Shown: piece after piece, positions 63,076 to 64,000 of the stretch
Layout of the letters: each line of letters begins with the position of its first letter
Numbering within the stretch: the stretch's first letter is position 1
Origin: Phaeobacter porticola
GTDB lineage: Bacteria; Pseudomonadota; Alphaproteobacteria; Rhodobacterales; Rhodobacteraceae
Length of the DNA: 64,000 nucleotides
Direction of reading: 5' to 3'
NCBI RefSeq assembly: GCF_001888185.1
Contig: NZ_CP016364.1
Span: forward strand, 1,612,001 to 1,676,000
Made by a program: the position numbers and the translations under genes
The notes under the pieces: model-generated
What the model was told of the DNA's origin: nothing
The model's database searches: none
The model's input: the letters and a program-made list of their open reading frames with translations, nothing else

Positions 63076-64000
63076 GCCAGCTTCAGGCCCCCGGTGCGGT
63101 GGTGATGATCCGCCCGCACCATTTCTGCTCCAACCCGGAGACGCGCGACGACAATGCGTTTCAGACCCTTGCGCGTGAGACTGCCGATGTCACCTCGGCC
63201 CAGGCGCTGGCTGAATTCGACGCCGCTGTTGCCGCGCTGCGCGGCGCAGGTGTGAGCGTCCATGTGTTTGACGACACTAGCACGGAAACACCGGATAGCG
63301 TGTTTCCGAACAACTGGTTTTCGACCCATGCCGGCGGCCATGTTGCGGTCTATCCGATGTATGCGGCCAACCGGCGCAAGGAACGCCGCTGGGATGTGAT
63401 CGAACTGCTGAAGCGGGACTACCGCGTTCAGGATGTGATCGACTATTCCGGGCTGGAACAGGACGGGCTGGCGCTGGAAGGTACCGGCGCCATGGTGCTC
63501 GACCATATCGGGCGCATTGCCTATACCGTTAAATCCAACCGTGCCGATCCGGTGCTGCTGGAACGCTTCTGTACCCATTTCAACTTTGAACCGATGGTAT
63601 TTGAAGCACGGGATGCGCAGGGACGTGATGTCTATCACACCAATGTTCTGATGGGCATTGGCACGGATTATGCGCTGATCTGCCTCGATATGATCACCGA
63701 TCCAACGCGCCGGGCCGAAGTTGCCGCGCGGCTGGAGGAAACCGGACGCCGGGTGATTGATCTTACGCCTGAACAGATTGCCGGATTTGCCGGCAACGCG
63801 CTGGAGCTGACCGGGCACAGTCGCTTGCTGGCGCTGTCCTCACGTGCGGCAGAGGTGCTGCGCCCGGACCAAATTGCCATAATTGAGCGCAGCGCGACCC
63901 TGCTGCCGCTCTCCATTCCCACTATCGAAACCGCTGGCGGGTCGGTGCGCTGCATGCTGGCAGGCATCCACCTCAGCCCCCGTGAAAGGACCCAGTCATG
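63072..64000 (+). CDS. CtlX-like citrulline/arginine-type hydrolase (runs to window edge)
   Basis: A 309-residue frame starts at ATG 63072, overlapping the arginase stop, and reaches the end of the window with TG at 63999-64000, so the stop is probably one base beyond. It begins MSQLQAPGAVVMIRPHHF and has the amidinotransferase-fold features DSVFPNNWFSTH, LEGTGAMVLDH (Glu136), VYHTNVLMGIG (His189) and GGSVRCMLAGIHL with nucleophilic Cys294. CtlX-type enzymes hydrolyse citrulline to ornithine. An ATG at 63998-64000 probably starts the next gene. Confidence 0.85.
   Translation, partial: MSQLQAPGAVVMIRPHHFCSNPETRDDNAFQTLARETADVTSAQALAEFDAAVAALRGAGVSVHVFDDTSTETPDSVFPNNWFSTHAGGHVAVYPMYAANRRKERRWDVIELLKRDYRVQDVIDYSGLEQDGLALEGTGAMVLDHIGRIAYTVKSNRADPVLLERFCTHFNFEPMVFEARDAQGRDVYHTNVLMGIGTDYALICLDMITDPTRRAEVAARLEETGRRVIDLTPEQIAGFAGNALELTGHSRLLALSSRAAEVLRPDQIAIIERSATLLPLSIPTIETAGGSVRCMLAGIHLSPRERTQS

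Overview
The window is chromosomal DNA from an alphaproteobacterium of the Roseobacter group (Rhodobacteraceae; Phaeobacter, Leisingera or Ruegeria are the closest feel). The evidence is the GC-rich codon use, the phoR-pstSCAB-phoU-phoB order, a class II DAHP synthase, a pterin-binding methyltransferase separated from full-length MetH, a TAXI-type TRAP transporter, a lone ACP/KAS pair beside lpxD, and an Lrp-arginase-CtlX block. There is no phage, transposon, CRISPR array or rRNA operon. About 60 protein genes, two tRNAs (Arg-CCG and Leu-CAA) and two candidate small RNAs are supported.

Layout. 1-10.3 kb (minus strand): the phosphate regulon (phoB fragment, phoU, pstB, pstA, pstC, pstS, phoR) with a three-repeat Pho box before pstS, preceded by a PLP sulfur-amino-acid enzyme, a gamma-carbonic-anhydrase-like protein, gmk and yicC. 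10.5-15.4 kb: a PAS_5 protein, class II DAHP synthase, a GlxA/AraC regulator and a PQQ-type sugar dehydrogenase. 15.7-21.0 kb: a complete branched-chain-amino-acid-type ABC importer. 21.1-23.8 kb: a HerA-like ATPase (DUF853), a 550-base gap with two candidate sRNAs, and an IalB-family protein. 23.9-29.2 kb: envelope genes (KAS, ACP, lpxD, L,D-transpeptidase and a divergent DUF882 protein). 29.4-32.1 kb: tRNA-Arg, then a one-carbon operon (virulence-factor-family small protein, methylene-THF reductase, methyl-THF:corrinoid methyltransferase). 32.5-36.9 kb: ppx/gppA, rlmE, a YihY/BrkB membrane protein, a K+-channel-like protein and a small secreted protein. 37.0-41.3 kb: an AttEFGH-like ABC operon ending in a CrtC/lipocalin-like protein. 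41.4-45.5 kb: UspA, fused TRAP permease and TAXI binding protein. 46.2-52.0 kb: a molybdenum hydroxylase (three subunits), a MoaD/ThiS-like protein, mtnA and a class II aldolase in one run. 52.2-58.6 kb: an M19 dipeptidase and a complete Dpp/Opp-type transporter. 58.7-62.0 kb: an HD-GYP protein, tRNA-Leu, a VTT/DedA-like protein, DsbB and an Lrp regulator. 62.1-64.0 kb: arginase and a CtlX-like hydrolase that runs to the window edge.

How it fits together. Most of the window is ordinary core metabolism, transport and envelope biology. Intergenic hairpins after three solute-binding-protein genes probably set the excess of binding protein over permease. The parts that deserve a second look are: (i) two putative sRNAs with exposed CCUCC-type motifs and their own terminators at 22.7-23.05 kb; (ii) the co-directional molybdenum hydroxylase, sulfur-carrier-like protein, MtnA and class II aldolase, which could form a methylthioribose/deoxyribose salvage branch ending in aldehyde oxidation; (iii) a dedicated ACP-KAS-LpxD group; (iv) a terminator that contains the stop codon of the HD-GYP gene and abuts a tRNA gene.
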